Virus record (IMG/VR): IMGVR_UViG_3300018421_000015
Coordinates: 1 to 64,000 of that record
DNA: 64,000 bases
Reading direction: 5' to 3' (one strand)
From: a virus
Each line of letters starts with the position of its first letter. Position 1 is the stretch's first letter. Positions 1 to 5,968 of the stretch are shown piece after piece. The notes below the pieces were generated by a model. That model saw only the letters and a program-made list of their open reading frames with translations. It had not been told where the DNA came from and searched no databases. The translations under genes and the position numbers were made by a program.

Positions 1-20
1 ACATTGTTTTGTGGGGGGGA

Positions 21-35
21 CCCGGCGAAGCCGGG
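21..35. other. short GC-rich hairpin at window edge
   Basis: CCCGGC and GCCGGG form a 6-bp stem around a GAA loop, flanked on both sides by a repeated GGGGGGACCC word. It may be the end of an upstream transcript or part of a folded RNA. No U-tract follows, so a classical terminator is not supported. Confidence 0.35.
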
Positions 36-168
36 GGGGACCCAAAGGTAAAGATTTGAATGACAAAGGAGTAATTTCGAACACACGTTCTATGCGTGTG
101 TAAAAAAAATTACTATAGACCTTTAGTCATGAAAATCTACCCTTCGGCGTGCAACGCCCGAGCACTTA

Positions 169-177
169 TGATATACT
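169..177 (+). promoter_or_regulatory. extended -10 promoter motif TGATATACT
   Basis: TG-A-TATACT lies about 40 nt before the first gene and matches the extended -10 pattern (TGnTATAAT) seen at several other gene starts in this window. No clear -35 box is visible. Confidence 0.4.
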
Positions 178-218
178 CTACTACGTAGACGAGAAACCTA
201 CCAAAGGAGTACATACAG

Positions 219-434
219 ATGCCACGGCAGCATCAGAGCAAGGCAGTGAAGAAAGCGTTCAAGGAACTTGAGCGATTAGGATTCAATGTCACTCAAAAGA
301 AATCTGGATCATACACAATACTCCCTCCCTCCAATGTGGATGGTCCAATATACAACACTCATGGGACAGAGTCCGCACTCCATCCTATGAGACGGGATTT
401 CAAACGTATGTATAACATAGAGTTAAATATATAA
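219..434 (+). CDS. HicA-like small protein
   Basis: This 71-aa basic protein has the outline of the HicA/YcfA small double-stranded-RNA-binding fold: an N-terminal helix (KAVKKAFKELERLGF) followed by strands with a KKSGSYTI turn where HicA proteins carry G-S-H. The catalytic-type His of HicA toxins is replaced by Tyr, so toxin activity is doubtful. An AAAGGAG ribosome site precedes the ATG. No antitoxin partner is adjacent. The resemblance is short and could be coincidental. Confidence 0.5.
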   Translation: MPRQHQSKAVKKAFKELERLGFNVTQKKSGSYTILPPSNVDGPIYNTHGTESALHPMRRDFKRMYNIELNI

Positions 435-646
435 TATTATTTAGCTCAAAGGTTTTTGCGTCCGGGGTACATCCCGGTGGGGCTGTAGGTGGTCCGGTCC
501 CATCGGGAAACCCTTCCCGGCATTCAATGTATTATTTCTCTATATATAGGGAATAATAAACACCGGCCCGTAAAAAACATCATAATGCATAGTTGCATGC
601 CCATATTCTATATATAGAGAGTATATATAGAGTATAAACAAACCTA

Positions 647-748
647 GAGGCATACTATCCCAAAAATTGTTAAACAAACCCCCAAAAACGTCTTTTGCAG
701 GGGGGTGCCCATATATTTTCTGTATGATTGTTTAATATTCTATGCCTC
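647..748. ncRNA. rod-like folded RNA candidate
   Basis: Three nested pairings are visible: GAGGCATA (647-654) with TATGCCTC (741-748), TTAAACAA (670-677) with TTGTTTAA (728-735), and an inner ACCCCC/GGGGGT stem around 678-706. Together they make a rod of about 100 nt with internal loops. The long closing stem resembles the folded elements near the tRNA genes. Strand cannot be decided from the sequence. Confidence 0.45.
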
Positions 749-911
749 ATTCCCCTTATTCCTATCCCCTAGGTATCATATTAGTATGATCTCTGGATCA
801 AATGATCCACTTATACCTATTCCCCTACCATCCCTATATCCCTCCATATATCTACCATATACATTAGTTCTATATATATAGTTCTACTTAGCAATGTTTT
901 TCCCCGGCGGG

Positions 912-928
912 GTGCATACAAAACAATA
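912..928 (+). promoter_or_regulatory. conserved upstream motif GTGCATACAAAACAATA
   Basis: This 17-nt word occurs identically at 5931-5947, in both cases 20-35 nt upstream of a gene start. Shorter versions (ACATACAAAA) stand at 2717, 5469 and 40751. It is a candidate phage-specific promoter or transcript-processing signal. Confidence 0.4.
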
Positions 929-944
929 CCTGAAAGGATATACT

Positions 945-1142
945 ATGCTTTCTATTACACCTATCAAGACTATTATCACTAGAGTTAGCACATGGGCACG
1001 TACTAATGTGCCTGATGATTATAATAATTCATCACGTATGGTTTATTTTAACAAAGCTTTTGTTGCCGGGATCATCACCAAAGACGAACTCGAAGACGCA
1101 AGGATTTACTACGGTCGTCTTTGGGACTACACAGGAGACTGA
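945..1142 (+). CDS. small phage protein, paralogue of the gene at 1506
   Basis: 65 aa, function unknown. The start at 945 is preferred over an in-frame ATG at 894 because GAAAGGA precedes it and the upstream codons overlap the conserved GTGCATACAAAACAATA motif. Its C-terminus (DELEDARIYYGRLW) closely resembles that of the gene at 1506 (WELDNAKYYYGKEW), so the two are probably diverged duplicates. Confidence 0.6.
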   Translation: MLSITPIKTIITRVSTWARTNVPDDYNNSSRMVYFNKAFVAGIITKDELEDARIYYGRLWDYTGD

Positions 1143-1143
1143 T

Positions 1144-1491
1144 ATGGATCCCAACAACATGCAAGATATCGGCATTATCGCCATGAAAAAGCAGAGATAC
1201 TGGATGCCACAGTGGCAAGTTGAACTTTGCCACGGCACTCCCGGTAGTGCTGCTATCATGACGGATATTATTCACGTAACCAAGAAATGGGAACGTGTAG
1301 AAGCAGCTATCGAAGAACTTAGAGAAAAAGCATGGACATACCCACAACACGAACGTGGTGAATGGTTTGTCATTGTAACTGAGCTAGCTGCTGTAGCAAA
1401 AGGCACCTACACATTCCCTCAATCATCTGAAGAACTAATCGACCAAATTTGGGAGAAATACGGCCAATCAACTATGCACGATGTGCAATAG
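1144..1491 (+). CDS. hypothetical protein
   Basis: 115 aa, not recognised. The start at 1144 follows AGGAG and avoids overlap with the preceding gene; longer reading frames upstream are out-of-frame shadow. Middle residues form a likely helical segment (KKWERVEAAIEELREKAW). First member after the pair-end gene of a run of small genes transcribed together. Confidence 0.6.
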   Translation: MDPNNMQDIGIIAMKKQRYWMPQWQVELCHGTPGSAAIMTDIIHVTKKWERVEAAIEELREKAWTYPQHERGEWFVIVTELAAVAKGTYTFPQSSEELIDQIWEKYGQSTMHDVQ

Positions 1492-1505
1492 CAAGGACTA
1501 ACATT

Positions 1506-1727
1506 ATGGCATATCATATACCACTTTTAATGACACTTCAAGCTGAACCACCAAAATATGACTGCAACTATGAATTGTTTCTTGTTCAAAAGCAAGATGT
1601 TCGCCGTTATGCCAGAAAGCATCGTCTCACACATTTACCTATCAGCAGACAATGGGAAATGTGCGAAGACGTTAGTCCTTGGGAGCTTGACAACGCAAAA
1701 TACTACTACGGAAAAGAATGGGAATAA
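1506..1727 (+). CDS. small phage protein, paralogue of the gene at 945
   Basis: 73 aa, function unknown. The start MAYHIPLL is chosen because it avoids overlap with the gene ending at 1491. The C-terminal W-E-L-D-x-A-x-Y-Y-Y-G-K-x-W block matches the end of the gene at 945, which supports both being real. Confidence 0.6.
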   Translation: MAYHIPLLMTLQAEPPKYDCNYELFLVQKQDVRRYARKHRLTHLPISRQWEMCEDVSPWELDNAKYYYGKEWE

Positions 1728-1731
1728 CATT

Positions 1732-2010
1732 ATGTCACAAAACAATATGATTTCATTCATTACACTCACTGATATCCTTGGTCAAAAAGTTGAGCTCAAC
1801 CCGGCATTCATCGTTTATATGATGAGAGACGTGACTGAAACAGATGCAGGTGCAATGATCCCATTCACCAACATCTCACTTTCTTCTGGTCCAAACATTT
1901 ATGTGATGGAAACACCAGAAGAAATCAGCAATCTTCAAATGCAAACCATTGCCAAAGCAATGGCAGCACTCATGCCAATGATGCAAGACGTTATGGAGGA
2001 GTTAGACTAA
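1732..2010 (+). CDS. FlbD-like small protein
   Basis: 92 aa. The first half follows the pattern of the FlbD family of small proteins: ITLTDILGQKVELN, then an I-x-Y segment, a conserved small-residue strand, and a V-x-E-T-P-E-E-I helix start. FlbD-type proteins are also found in phages as single genes of unknown role. The C-terminus adds a Met-rich helix (AKAMAALMPMMQDVMEEL). Start at 1732 fits the gap after the previous stop. The family link is by eye only. Confidence 0.5.
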   Translation: MSQNNMISFITLTDILGQKVELNPAFIVYMMRDVTETDAGAMIPFTNISLSSGPNIYVMETPEEISNLQMQTIAKAMAALMPMMQDVMEELD

Positions 2011-2204
2011 TGACTTTCTACGTTACACGTAAAGAAAAGGTTCTTTTCTGGGGTAAGCTTTCTGAATGCGTTACATTTATAGGCGAAGTCCTTCCGCGTC
2101 AAGCTGGATGTGACATTACCTATAAAGACAATCTTACATTGGAGCAACAGGAATGGTTACACAAGATCAAAAAGAATCTACACTCATCAGCAAACATCCA
2201 GTGA
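2010..2204 (+). CDS. hypothetical protein
   Basis: 64 aa, not recognised. Its ATG overlaps the stop codon of the previous gene (TAATG), which suggests translational coupling. Contains KEKVLFWGKLSECVTFI, a possible small alpha/beta domain. Confidence 0.55.
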   Translation: MTFYVTRKEKVLFWGKLSECVTFIGEVLPRQAGCDITYKDNLTLEQQEWLHKIKKNLHSSANIQ

Positions 2205-2371
2205 ACTATTACGCTGTATATTCTGTCAAGAATCAGGCCATTATCTACATTGGTACAGATACTGAATGCAAAAGGTACATACAACAACATGAACTAGACG
2301 AATGCGAAGTCTGGCATATCCATGACGTAGCAATACATACTAAGCCACTATACCTACAGAACATGGAGTAA
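2153..2371 (+). CDS. hypothetical protein
   Basis: 72 aa, not recognised. It overlaps the upstream gene by 52 nt in another frame, with CAACAGGA before the ATG. The segment YYAVYSVKNQAIIYIGT followed by a helix resembles small GIY-type alpha/beta folds, but no catalytic motif can be named. Confidence 0.5.
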   Translation: MVTQDQKESTLISKHPVNYYAVYSVKNQAIIYIGTDTECKRYIQQHELDECEVWHIHDVAIHTKPLYLQNME

Positions 2372-2372
2372 A

Positions 2373-2462
2373 ATGTACTTCCTATATGGCACATTTGCTA
2401 TAATACTACTTGTATTAGCATACAAAGTGACACGATGGGAAGAAGAAGATCAAACCTTCTAA
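2373..2462 (+). CDS. 29-aa single-pass membrane peptide
   Basis: ATG to TAA encodes MYFLYGTFAIILLVLAYKVT followed by an acidic tail (RWEEEDQTF). GGAG lies 8 nt upstream of the ATG and the frame starts just after the previous stop. The hydrophobic core of about 16 residues followed by Lys/Arg fits a tiny membrane protein. Confidence 0.55.
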   Translation: MYFLYGTFAIILLVLAYKVTRWEEEDQTF

Positions 2463-2468
2463 CATTAT

Positions 2469-2542
2469 GCTCCTGTAGCTCAGTAGGATAGAGCAACGGC
2501 CTTCTAAGCCGCAGGTCGCAGGTTCGAATCCTGCCGGGAGCA
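2469..2542 (+). tRNA. tRNA-Arg (anticodon UCU)
   Basis: Full cloverleaf: acceptor GCTCCTG/CGGGAGC, anticodon loop CTTCTAA, T-arm GGTTCGAATCC. It would read AGA. No CCA is encoded. AGA is common in this AT-rich sequence. Confidence 0.93.
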
Positions 2543-2547
2543 CTGGT

Positions 2548-2633
2548 CTGGTACATATAGCATGGTGTGCAGGGAGATCCTGCAACAACCTTTCCGTTGT
2601 GTTTGTGGTTTCATGAAACACTATATGTATCAG
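2548..2633 (+). ncRNA. multibranch folded RNA between two tRNAs
   Basis: A 13-bp closing stem pairs 2548-2560 (CTGGTACATATAG) with 2621-2633 (CTATATGTATCAG, one G-U). Inside are hairpins TGCAGG/CCTGCA (2568-2573 with 2579-2584) and ACAAC/GTTGT (2585-2589 with 2596-2600), then the palindrome GTTTCATGAAAC. It is not a tRNA: there is no T-arm or anticodon arm. It lies only 5 nt from one tRNA and 8 nt from the next, so it is probably processed from the same transcript. Confidence 0.6.
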
Positions 2634-2641
2634 GCTATTAA

Positions 2642-2717
2642 TCCGGGATAGCTCAGCTGGCAGAGCAGCTGACTGTTAATCAGCGGGTCGCAGGTTCGAG
2701 CCCTGCTCCCGGAGCCA
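2642..2717 (+). tRNA. tRNA-Asn (anticodon GUU)
   Basis: Cloverleaf with acceptor TCCGGGA/TCCCGGA, anticodon loop CTGTTAA and T-arm GGTTCGAGCCC. The 3' CCA is encoded, and its last base begins the ACATACAAAA motif of the next gene. Confidence 0.95.
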
Positions 2718-2726
2718 CATACAAAA
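2717..2726 (+). promoter_or_regulatory. ACATACAAAA upstream motif
   Basis: Short form of the repeated CATACAAAA word, placed directly after tRNA-Asn and about 30 nt before the next gene start. Confidence 0.3.
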
Positions 2727-2757
2727 ATAAGCATTAATCATTAACTATGGAGTTAAT

Positions 2758-3147
2758 ATGGCTAATCTTGACTTATTCAAAGACTGTGTATTTGTACAGT
2801 TTTCCCTCAAAGAAAACGGAACTCCCAATATCCCTGAAAATGGAATCAAGGAATTCGGTTTATTTCACAACTCCAAGTACACTGGAGAAAGCTTTATTGG
2901 CGTCAAAGGCGCCAGTAAATACGGTATCCGCATGCTAAAAGGATGCACCCATTGGGGCATCGTTGACGCATCAGATCCCGAAAACCCTGTGCTAATTCAT
3001 GTAGACACATATCCTAGCAAGAAACCTTCCGTAGCTAAGATTCGTAATCACTACATGATTGCACGCCAAAAAGGTCAGGTTCACATGAATCTCGTCCTTT
3101 CAGACCATAAGTCCCACTATGATATGAAGCGCAAGCACGAAAGCTGA
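2758..3147 (+). CDS. hypothetical protein
   Basis: 129 aa, not recognised. Codons are richer in C-ending forms than in most neighbours, often a sign of high expression. It contains GVKGASKYGIRMLKGCTHWG, then a strand with VDTYPSKKPS and a basic His-containing C-terminus (KSHYDMKRKHE). It is followed 6 nt later by the HTH gene at 3154. Confidence 0.6.
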   Translation: MANLDLFKDCVFVQFSLKENGTPNIPENGIKEFGLFHNSKYTGESFIGVKGASKYGIRMLKGCTHWGIVDASDPENPVLIHVDTYPSKKPSVAKIRNHYMIARQKGQVHMNLVLSDHKSHYDMKRKHES

Positions 3148-3153
3148 TATAAC

Positions 3154-3552
3154 ATGGAAATCACTTACACTAACCCCAAGTCCAGTGCTACTCTTACCGT
3201 TACAGGTACCGCTGAGGAGCTTGCACCATTGGTGCTCCAGCTCGTCAACGACTTGCCTGTAATCCCTTCAATTACTACTTCTTCCACAAAGAAGACTTCA
3301 TCCAAGAAGACCCATTCTTCTTCTAGCTATTACAAGGATATGCGCAAGCAGATCATCGCTGATTTTGCTAACGGTCTCGACCGTGATGCTCTTGCGGACA
3401 AGTATCCTGTTAGCCGAACCAGCATTAACAAGTGGATTCGTGAAGCTAACCTTAGCACATACAAGGCCAAGAACAACAGCCGTAAGACTGCTGTTCGCAA
3501 ACCCTCTAACAACGATCTCCGTCAACGTATTGAGTCTATCTCAATTCGCTGA
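3154..3552 (+). CDS. helix-turn-helix DNA-binding protein
   Basis: 132 aa. A Ser/Thr/Lys linker (about residues 47-60) leads to a HTH unit: helix MRKQIIADFANGLDR, then DALADKYPVSRTSINKWIRE, the recognition-helix pattern of transposase- or resolvase-type HTH domains. The rest of a transposase is absent, so it is more likely a phage regulator. Codon use is C-rich, suggesting strong expression. The tail (about 95-132) is basic and probably disordered. Confidence 0.7.
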   Translation: MEITYTNPKSSATLTVTGTAEELAPLVLQLVNDLPVIPSITTSSTKKTSSKKTHSSSSYYKDMRKQIIADFANGLDRDALADKYPVSRTSINKWIREANLSTYKAKNNSRKTAVRKPSNNDLRQRIESISIR

Positions 3553-3557
3553 TGGAA

Positions 3558-3647
3558 GATGTCTGTCCCCTTGAGAAGTAAAAACTTCTAGGTACTCCTT
3601 CACCTATCTCTGTCCCCCCCTTTAACTAGAGACAAGGGGCAGACATC
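3558..3647 (+). ncRNA. folded RNA with long closing stem after the HTH gene
   Basis: GATGTCTGTCCCCTTG (3558-3573) pairs with CAAGGGGCAGACATC (3633-3647): 15 bp with one bulged base. Inside sits an AGAAGT/ACTTCT hairpin (3574-3579 with 3584-3589) and a C-rich loop region. There is no U-run after the stem, so an intrinsic terminator is unlikely. A mRNA-stabilising element or small RNA is possible. Confidence 0.55.
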
Positions 3648-3669
3648 ACAATCTTAAGAAAGACAGACT

Positions 3670-3906
3670 ATGAACACAATGACTGATATGCAAATCGAAT
3701 CAGAAATATACTCTTATTTCTCCTCGATTGCCAACACAGCCAATGCTATCAATGAACTGTCTTTGCATCTCAATTTTAAAGATCAAGATAAAGAAATTTT
3801 AGAGTTCGTAGATCAGTTCGAAGATCTGATTGTTAAACATCGAGACTCAATTAACTCTGTTCTTGATCTTTTTGTCGCTTACAAGCAATCAAAAAGACAC
3901 TCGTAA
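3670..3906 (+). CDS. hypothetical helical protein
   Basis: 78 aa, acidic and likely all helical (heptad-like segments around residues 12-40 and 50-70). Function not recognised. AAGAAAGACAGACT precedes the ATG; the ribosome site is weak. Confidence 0.55.
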   Translation: MNTMTDMQIESEIYSYFSSIANTANAINELSLHLNFKDQDKEILEFVDQFEDLIVKHRDSINSVLDLFVAYKQSKRHS

Positions 3907-4012
3907 AATTGTTAAAGACCTGAATTTATACACCTTTCAGAGTCTCTATACATATATATATTATTTTTTGTAATCTAAACATTTACAAAATACACTAAAC
4001 CACTAAAAACAT

Positions 4013-4045
4013 GTATCTACATACCTAATATTTAGATACCTTTTT
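4013..4045 (+). terminator. intrinsic terminator candidate
   Basis: GTATCTA (4013-4019) pairs with TAGATAC (4033-4039), followed by C and TTTTT. It ends the unit of the gene at 3670. A second stem TTTTGTAA/TTACAAAA lies just upstream (about 3965-3990). Confidence 0.5.
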
Positions 4046-4067
4046 ATATGTTTAGGAGCAAAAAATC

Positions 4068-4394
4068 ATGTCAAAACAAGACCAAATCAATCAATTCATC
4101 GATAACAACGTAGGTAATGAATACCGCACTGCAGACCTTGCAGAGCATGTTGGATGTTCACTTCCAACTATTCTTTCATTCATCAAAAACAATGCTCACA
4201 GGTTTGAAAAGACTGGCCATGGCAAGTACTTCATCAAAGCTGAAGCTAAAACAATGACTGTATCAGAGTCATCTATCAGTGACTCTGAGCATGAAATTGA
4301 CACTGTTGTTCATGAAGAAATGACTACTGTTAGCGATGTAGTTGCACTACCAGTATACCAATCTTCGACTCCACGTCCAACGTTTGACTGGTAA
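4068..4394 (+). CDS. winged-helix-like DNA-binding protein
   Basis: 108 aa. Residues 1-60 read as a small winged helix: DQINQFIDNNVGNEYRTADL, then AEHVGCSLPTILSFIKNN as the recognition helix, and a wing ending GHGKYFIK. The C-terminal half is acidic and probably disordered. AGGAG precedes the start. A phage transcriptional regulator is likely; target unknown. Confidence 0.6.
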   Translation: MSKQDQINQFIDNNVGNEYRTADLAEHVGCSLPTILSFIKNNAHRFEKTGHGKYFIKAEAKTMTVSESSISDSEHEIDTVVHEEMTTVSDVVALPVYQSSTPRPTFDW

Positions 4395-4410
4395 AAATCC
4401 TCAATTACCG

Positions 4411-4485
4411 TTACTATAATAAGTCACGCAGGAAAATTACGTAACATTACCGTAATAACTTGCTCTGCTAGACCACTTATAGTAA
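4411..4485 (+). ncRNA. multibranch folded RNA candidate
   Basis: TTACTATAA (4411-4419) pairs with TTATAGTAA (4477-4485). Nested within are GCAG/CTGC and a TTACG/CGTAA hairpin. It has the same architecture as the elements at 2548 and 3558. Confidence 0.45.
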
Positions 4486-4495
4486 TATGATCATT

Positions 4496-4602
4496 ATGCC
4501 CGTTGAGGAGCGGGCATTGGGAAAATATCCCTAATTGCAGTACCAAGTATTGTGAAACGAAGGTAAGATACCGATGCCCCCTTAACAGGCATTTTTCGTT
4601 TC
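4496..4602 (+). ncRNA. tandem hairpins upstream of the transglycosylase gene
   Basis: A hairpin ATGCCCG/CGGGCAT (4496-4502 with 4511-4517) is followed by a nested element, GAAACGA/TCGTTTC (4554-4560 with 4596-4602), enclosing ATGCC/GGCAT (4574-4578 with 4588-4592) and TTTTT. The inner stem plus U-run resembles a terminator, while the outer stem would compete with it. An attenuator-like leader or a processed small RNA are both possible. Confidence 0.4.
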
Positions 4603-4659
4603 GCAACCTGCGTTACACTGGCACAGAAATCCTGAGCCAGTCGCGACGAAAGGAGCGAC

Positions 4660-5388
4660 ATGAACACACTCAAAGAGATATATTTGCGTATATCTAAATA
4701 CATGCAAAATACTAAACACACTGAAATAATACCATTACCTATTGCTATAGCATTTGTTGTTATGTCAATATTGGCTATGGTATTTTTCATTAGACCACCA
4801 CATGTTGAGTCAGAAGGACTTAACTTAAATATCATATCTGAACATTATGAGGATAATCCCTATCCTCTTAATCCATTAGCAACAGAATCAATGTTTGCTG
4901 ATCAGCATGATTCAGAAGAGCTCATTCCTGCAGTACCTAAGTTACCCGAGGGTATTACCCTTGATCCTAACTTTAATGCAGTTTTGAATGATCCTGCTCG
5001 TACTGAACCATATCAACCACCAGAACCTCTACAAAGTGTTCGCATCAAGCCAGCCGAAGAACTACCTGAAGGACATTGTTCCGAATGGTATGACACAGCT
5101 CTTGATGCTGGCTGGCAGTCTGATCAGCTACAAAAACTAGGCCATATAATATATAAAGAGTCTTCTTGTCAGCACGACGTAGCTAACAAGACATACTCAT
5201 ATGGTCTAGTTCAAATTGAATGGTCCGCACATTACAAGTGGCTAGAATCAGAATTTGGCATTACTGAAAGAGAAGAGCTGTATGATCCCTATACAAACCT
5301 TCTCGTAGGTAAATGGCTATTCGATTATGCCGACATACATTATGGATGTGGTTGGCAACCATGGTACATGTCTGGAGACTGGTGCTAA
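4660..5388 (+). CDS. membrane-anchored lytic transglycosylase-like protein
   Basis: 242 aa. A transmembrane helix lies at about residues 24-45, followed by a Pro/Glu-rich spacer to about 135. The C-terminal domain resembles the SLT/lysozyme-like fold: HIIYKESSC with candidate catalytic Glu167, then YSYGLVQIEW where the family has G-L-M-Q. C-terminal Cys and Trp residues (YGCGW, GDWC) may form a disulfide. It would cleave peptidoglycan outside the membrane during lysis or genome entry. A strong terminator follows. GAAAGGAG precedes the start. Assignment rests on motifs; a pure structural role is possible. Confidence 0.7.
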   Translation: MNTLKEIYLRISKYMQNTKHTEIIPLPIAIAFVVMSILAMVFFIRPPHVESEGLNLNIISEHYEDNPYPLNPLATESMFADQHDSEELIPAVPKLPEGITLDPNFNAVLNDPARTEPYQPPEPLQSVRIKPAEELPEGHCSEWYDTALDAGWQSDQLQKLGHIIYKESSCQHDVANKTYSYGLVQIEWSAHYKWLESEFGITEREELYDPYTNLLVGKWLFDYADIHYGCGWQPWYMSGDWC

Positions 5389-5424
5389 ATAAAAACTAAA
5401 TAACCAACTGTACATTAAAAAACA

Positions 5425-5466
5425 GGGGGGGAAGGGTTCCTTTCAATGCCCTTCCCCCCTTTTTTG
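5425..5466 (+). terminator. strong intrinsic terminator
   Basis: GGGGGGAAGGG pairs with CCCTTCCCCCC (11 bp or more) around a 12-nt loop, followed by TTTTTTT. It closes the transcript of the transglycosylase-like gene. Confidence 0.85.
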
Positions 5467-5468
5467 CT

Positions 5469-5478
5469 ACATACAAAA
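5469..5478 (+). promoter_or_regulatory. ACATACAAAA upstream motif
   Basis: Placed directly after the terminator and about 27 nt before the next gene start, as expected for a promoter element of the downstream gene. Confidence 0.35.
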
Positions 5479-5504
5479 GATTTAAATCATCAAGAAAGGA
5501 ACAC

Positions 5505-5921
5505 ATGTTCTCATTTGTGATCGTTCTAACTCTTGCTTCGTTTCTTTTCGAGATGATGCTTGCTGCCAAGATCCCCTCTTGGCGACAGAATGCTAAGAAA
5601 TACAAGCTATTTAACCTGATTGTTTCAGTGTTATTGTCATTTGTTATGGGTATTCTGTTCGGTGCAGCGGGCCTCATCGTAATGACCGCAGCAATCCTTT
5701 CTACCATTCTTTCAATCCCCGGTTACACATTCTTGCACTGGTGCCTTGATTCTCCGCAAGCAAAGATGCATGGCGGTAATCAGTACCAATATTACAAGAA
5801 GCAGTTTGTAACCGTTATTTCCGACTTGATCAAGCTTATCTACAAGATACTTCGCATTATCACTTTCCCCATCTGGGGATCTCGTGCACTCATGCAGAAG
5901 TACAAAGCTTTCAAGTCTTAA
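5505..5921 (+). CDS. membrane protein, possible holin-like
   Basis: 138 aa with hydrophobic stretches at about residues 1-22, 36-60 and 62-80 and an amphipathic C-terminal region (VISDLIKLIYKILRIITFPIW). Codons are C-rich, unlike most neighbours, which suggests high expression. It is one gene downstream of a transglycosylase-like protein, so a lysis role (holin) is possible, but no family was recognised. AAGAAAGGA precedes the ATG. Confidence 0.6.
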   Translation: MFSFVIVLTLASFLFEMMLAAKIPSWRQNAKKYKLFNLIVSVLLSFVMGILFGAAGLIVMTAAILSTILSIPGYTFLHWCLDSPQAKMHGGNQYQYYKKQFVTVISDLIKLIYKILRIITFPIWGSRALMQKYKAFKS

Positions 5922-5930
5922 TATTTTTTA

Positions 5931-5947
5931 GTGCATACAAAACAATA
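5931..5947 (+). promoter_or_regulatory. conserved upstream motif GTGCATACAAAACAATA
   Basis: Exact copy of the word at 912-928, following a T-run and 22 nt before the start of the 837-aa gene (with AAGAAGGAG in between). Confidence 0.45.
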
Positions 5948-5968
5948 ATCATAAAGAAGGAGTAACAC

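Larger units (their letters stand above)
435..944. other. 510-bp intergenic region rich in inverted repeats
   Basis: No convincing gene. It holds GC-rich hairpins (CCGGG/CCCGG near 472-487), TATTATT/AATAATA around 531-559, AT-repeat words (tctatatataga), the long folded element listed at 647-748, ATCATA/TATGAT at 776-791, GGATCA/TGATCC at 795-808 and CCCC/GGGG at 902-912. The density of stems suggests transcribed structured RNA or a regulatory/replication region. Confidence 0.5.

Noticed and set aside
219-434. HicAB toxin-antitoxin system
   Set aside because: No antitoxin gene is adjacent and the catalytic-type His of HicA is missing.
2548-2633. Additional degenerate tRNA
   Set aside because: The closing stem is 13 bp, and no T-arm or anticodon loop can be drawn.
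3154-3552. Insertion-sequence transposase
   Set aside because: Only the HTH part exists; there is no catalytic domain, terminal inverted repeat or partner frame.
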